This document shows positions 12,743 to 14,911 of a stretch of DNA of 14,911 nt, piece after piece (within the stretch, counting starts at the first letter, position 1; each line of letters starts with the position of its first letter). The notes below the pieces were generated by a model, which saw nothing but the letters and a program-made list of their open reading frames with translations, searched no databases and was not told where the DNA came from. Source of the DNA: Candidatus Omnitrophota bacterium. GTDB taxonomy: Bacteria > Omnitrophota > Gorgyraeia > 2-01-FULL-45-10. The stretch lies in assembly GCA_026387165.1 (NCBI GenBank), contig JAPLMG010000079.1, forward strand, positions 1-14,911. Reading direction: 5' to 3'. The position numbers were made by a program, and so were the translations under genes.

Positions 12743-14911
12743 TTAAGAACGTGCCGCCAGTTTACGGACCTCTTCTCTAAGCCCGCAGGCTATAGCTTTA
12801 TACTCGTCTTTCTCCGGCACCTCTACCCCGCAGGCCGCCAGCTCCCTGCCCAATACCGGCTTTCCGAAGATAACTTCAAGATGATGCGGCTTAGGAAAGA
12901 GACTGCCCCTGGGCCAGGACTGATGAGAGCCCTTTATACATACCGGGACAGCCGGCACGTCCAGCTCCTTCACGAGGATACCTATGCCTTTTTTAAATGC
13001 GCCTACTTCCTCATCGATAGACCGCTGGCCTTCAGGAAAGAGGCAGACTATCTTATTATGTGAAAGCACAAAAGAGATCGCCCTTATGGCCTCGCTTGAA
13101 TCGGTATTTTGATCTATCGACATAAGGCGCCCCATCTTTACCACCCACATGGCGAGCGGATGCTCAACTATCTCCTTATATGTTACAAAGAAGGTGTTGA
13201 TGAGCATATTCATCGGCAGGCTCCTGGCCATGGTGAATCCGTCAAGAAAACTGGCGTGGTTCGGGCATATGATAAAAGGCCCTTTCAGGGGCAAGTTGTC
13301 CGCTCCTTTAATTTTTAAAGGCCAGAATATTCCAAAAAAGTTTAAAAATATATTTACAAAAAGCCATGTCGCCAATCTGTCCGGGAGAGTCGCTTTTACG
13401 CGTACACCGCGCCGCGTTTTATCGCTCACGGGATCCTTAATTATATCCTTCCATTCCCTGCGGATATCGCTATGCGGAGACCGGTCTCCGCCTACAAGAG
13501 CCAAAACGCCGGCAACTACGTCTCTGACAGTGGCTGCCTTGTAGATAGTCTCGTCGGAAATTTTTACCGAAAAGAGAGATTCGAGCCCGGCGCATAGCTC
13601 AACGCGGCCTATGGAATCTACTCCTAAGTCCAGCTCCAGATGATCATCAAGACGGGCCGTTCTGTTGGTTTCAGCGGATAGATAGTTCATTATCTTCCCG
13701 GCGGCGGGGTCCCCCAGGATCCCGGCGTCCTCGTCAGAGGTGACCGCGTCCTTTTCAATCCGACTCACGTCGGGTGCTTCCTGAGAATATTTCCGCTTCA
13801 CTTCGTATCGCTTGATCTTCTTCAATATCGTCAGCGGCAATTCATCGGTAGTGAATATCAACCCCATGAGATGTTTATATACGGGCAGAGGTTTTTGAAG
13901 GTTGTCCAGCTCCCATCGTATCCTGCCCTGAATATCGATCAGATTTTTTGATACAGCTTGTTCAACATTAGGCACCACGACGGCATACAGGGCCGCCACT
14001 TCGTGCCCGAACCTTACTTCGAGCCTGTCAAATACGCAGATCTCCTTTATATACGATATCTTTCCGTAATGCTCCTCCAACTCCTCAGGGTAGACATTCT
14101 TTCCGTTGGTTAAAACGATAACATCTTTTTCCCTGCCTTTAAGAAAGAGGTACCCGTCTTTATCAATATAACCAAGATCTCCGGAATAGAACCATCCGTC
14201 TTTTATGGCCCGCGCCGTCAGATCCGGCTGATTGAAATAACCGCGCATCACGTTCGGGCCTTTTATCAGGACCTGTCCCAGCCCCGCGTCATCCGGATCG
14301 GATACCTTTATCCGCACATCCGGCAGGGGCCTGCCGACGGAGCCGAACTTTATCTTCCGCGGCGGATTCAGCGTCACCACCGGAGAGGTCTCTGTCAGGC
14401 CATATCCTTCTATAATTTTGAATCCGAATCTGGACAGGCTTTTCGCCACAGAGATCTCAAGGCGCGCCCCTCCGCTTACCGATAGCCTCAGTTTCTTCCC
14501 AAGTTTTCTACGTATCCGAGCCCTGACCAACGGCAGAGTCAAAGAGACCGCGAGCGGCGGCATCTTCTTCACGTTATCTGTTATCGCCTTGTTGAGCATA
14601 GCGAAAAGCTGCGGCACTCCGACTAAGACGGTGACTTCGGCCTCGTTCAATACCGATCCGAGATCACCAGGCTTGAATCCCGCCGCGCAATATGTAACGG
14701 TCCCGCCCATCAAAAGAGGCATGATCATGGTTACCATAAAGGCGTAGGTGTGATGCAGAGGAAGAAGGGATATTACATTATCGGAAGGAAAGCATAGGCC
14801 CATCTTTTTTATACTTAGAAAATTGGAGCATATATTGCTGTGCGTCAGCAATACTCCCTTCGGTACATCCGTCGTCCCGGATGTGTAGACTAAAGAAGCG
14901 ATATCTTCAGG
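12743..14911 (-). CDS. AMP-ligase / acyl carrier protein / PlsC fusion, 5' end outside the window
   Basis: The visible 722 residues, open to the window edge, join three domains. First is an ANL-superfamily acyl-activating ligase: YTSGTTDVPKG (14855-14887), GYGLTETSPV, the GREKDVIVLTNGKNVYPEE hinge, and PLTILKKIKR with the catalytic-lysine region. Second is a carrier domain with DLGVDSIGRVEL, whose Ser codon at 13613-13615 takes phosphopantetheine. Third is PlsC with NHASFLD (13241-13261) and FPEGQRS. The likely sequence of events is ATP-dependent activation of a fatty acid, loading onto the built-in carrier and transfer to a glycerolipid. This is the domain order opposite to E. coli Aas, which has PlsC first, and it adds a carrier. 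The P-loop has Asp where Gly is usual. The TTG at 14851 is not a real start, since the conserved ligase P-loop lies upstream of it. Confidence 0.92.
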   Translation of the reverse strand, partial: PEDIASLVYTSGTTDVPKGVLLTHSNICSNFLSIKKMGLCFPSDNVISLLPLHHTYAFMVTMIMPLLMGGTVTYCAAGFKPGDLGSVLNEAEVTVLVGVPQLFAMLNKAITDNVKKMPPLAVSLTLPLVRARIRRKLGKKLRLSVSGGARLEISVAKSLSRFGFKIIEGYGLTETSPVVTLNPPRKIKFGSVGRPLPDVRIKVSDPDDAGLGQVLIKGPNVMRGYFNQPDLTARAIKDGWFYSGDLGYIDKDGYLFLKGREKDVIVLTNGKNVYPEELEEHYGKISYIKEICVFDRLEVRFGHEVAALYAVVVPNVEQAVSKNLIDIQGRIRWELDNLQKPLPVYKHLMGLIFTTDELPLTILKKIKRYEVKRKYSQEAPDVSRIEKDAVTSDEDAGILGDPAAGKIMNYLSAETNRTARLDDHLELDLGVDSIGRVELCAGLESLFSVKISDETIYKAATVRDVVAGVLALVGGDRSPHSDIRREWKDIIKDPVSDKTRRGVRVKATLPDRLATWLFVNIFLNFFGIFWPLKIKGADNLPLKGPFIICPNHASFLDGFTMARSLPMNMLINTFFVTYKEIVEHPLAMWVVKMGRLMSIDQNTDSSEAIRAISFVLSHNKIVCLFPEGQRSIDEEVGAFKKGIGILVKELDVPAVPVCIKGSHQSWPRGSLFPKPHHLEVIFGKPVLGRELAACGVEVPEKDEYKAIACGLREEVRKLAARS

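Noticed and set aside
13149..13544. 131-aa plus-strand frame opposite the ligase fusion
   Set aside because: It lies antisense to the ACP and PlsC domains and has no independent coding evidence.
14849..14851. TTG at 14851 as the start of the ligase fusion
   Set aside because: The reading frame continues upstream to the window edge and contains the conserved ligase P-loop, so the gene is cut by the window.
14864..14875. Second copy of the tRNA-Asp 3' end (CCGTCGTCCC)
   Set aside because: The match is only about ten bases, lies inside the conserved ligase motif codons on the other strand, and is far from the island. It is chance, not an att site.

Overview
The window looks like a stretch of chromosome from an uncultured, moderate-GC Gram-negative-type bacterium. 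The gene mix suggests Candidatus Omnitrophota or a neighbouring lineage: a PII protein, a bacterial homospermidine synthase, an AMP-ligase/ACP/PlsC fusion, and many small palindromic repeats. That placement is an impression from gene content and repeat style, not a phylogenetic result.

Left flank (1-3640): the 3' end of a PII (GlnB/GlnK) gene on + converges on three genes on -: homospermidine synthase, a GufA-like ZIP metal transporter and a PlsC-type acyltransferase. A perfect 13-bp hairpin separates the convergent pair. Divergent from homospermidine synthase is a complete tRNA-Asp(GTC) with encoded CCA and a near-consensus promoter.

Accessory region (about 3640-9840), all genes on +: just behind the tRNA come two short palindromes, a wHTH protein, a small WIPK-motif protein and a promoter. 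Next is a helical 121-aa protein, then a type II restriction-modification pair. The pair is a DpnA-like beta-class methyltransferase overlapping a PD-(D/E)xK nuclease by ATGA. After an intrinsic terminator follow an unassigned 186-aa protein and a translationally coupled pair: a 105-aa '4-fold beta flower' protein with a GYP-repeat tail, and a protein with a HEPN RxxxxH motif. Two orphan genes follow, a 167-aa protein and a secreted protein, set among several different palindromic or tandem repeat elements. This part is visibly A+T richer than the flanks and looks like a defence island. No integrase or intact transposase is present.

Right flank (9755-14911): a consensus promoter drives a FemAB-like GNAT acyltransferase. 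It converges, across a repeat-like bidirectional terminator, on a - strand lipid-type operon: an AMP-ligase/ACP/PlsC fusion (5' end outside the window), a second PlsC, and a radical SAM protein with extra C-terminal cysteines. The likely joint task of that operon is activating fatty acids, holding them on a built-in ACP and transferring them to a glycerolipid or a modified product.

The main lead for something undescribed is the beta-flower/HEPN gene pair next to the restriction-modification system. The second is the set of GGGTC-type palindromes that supply the 3' ends of neighbouring genes.
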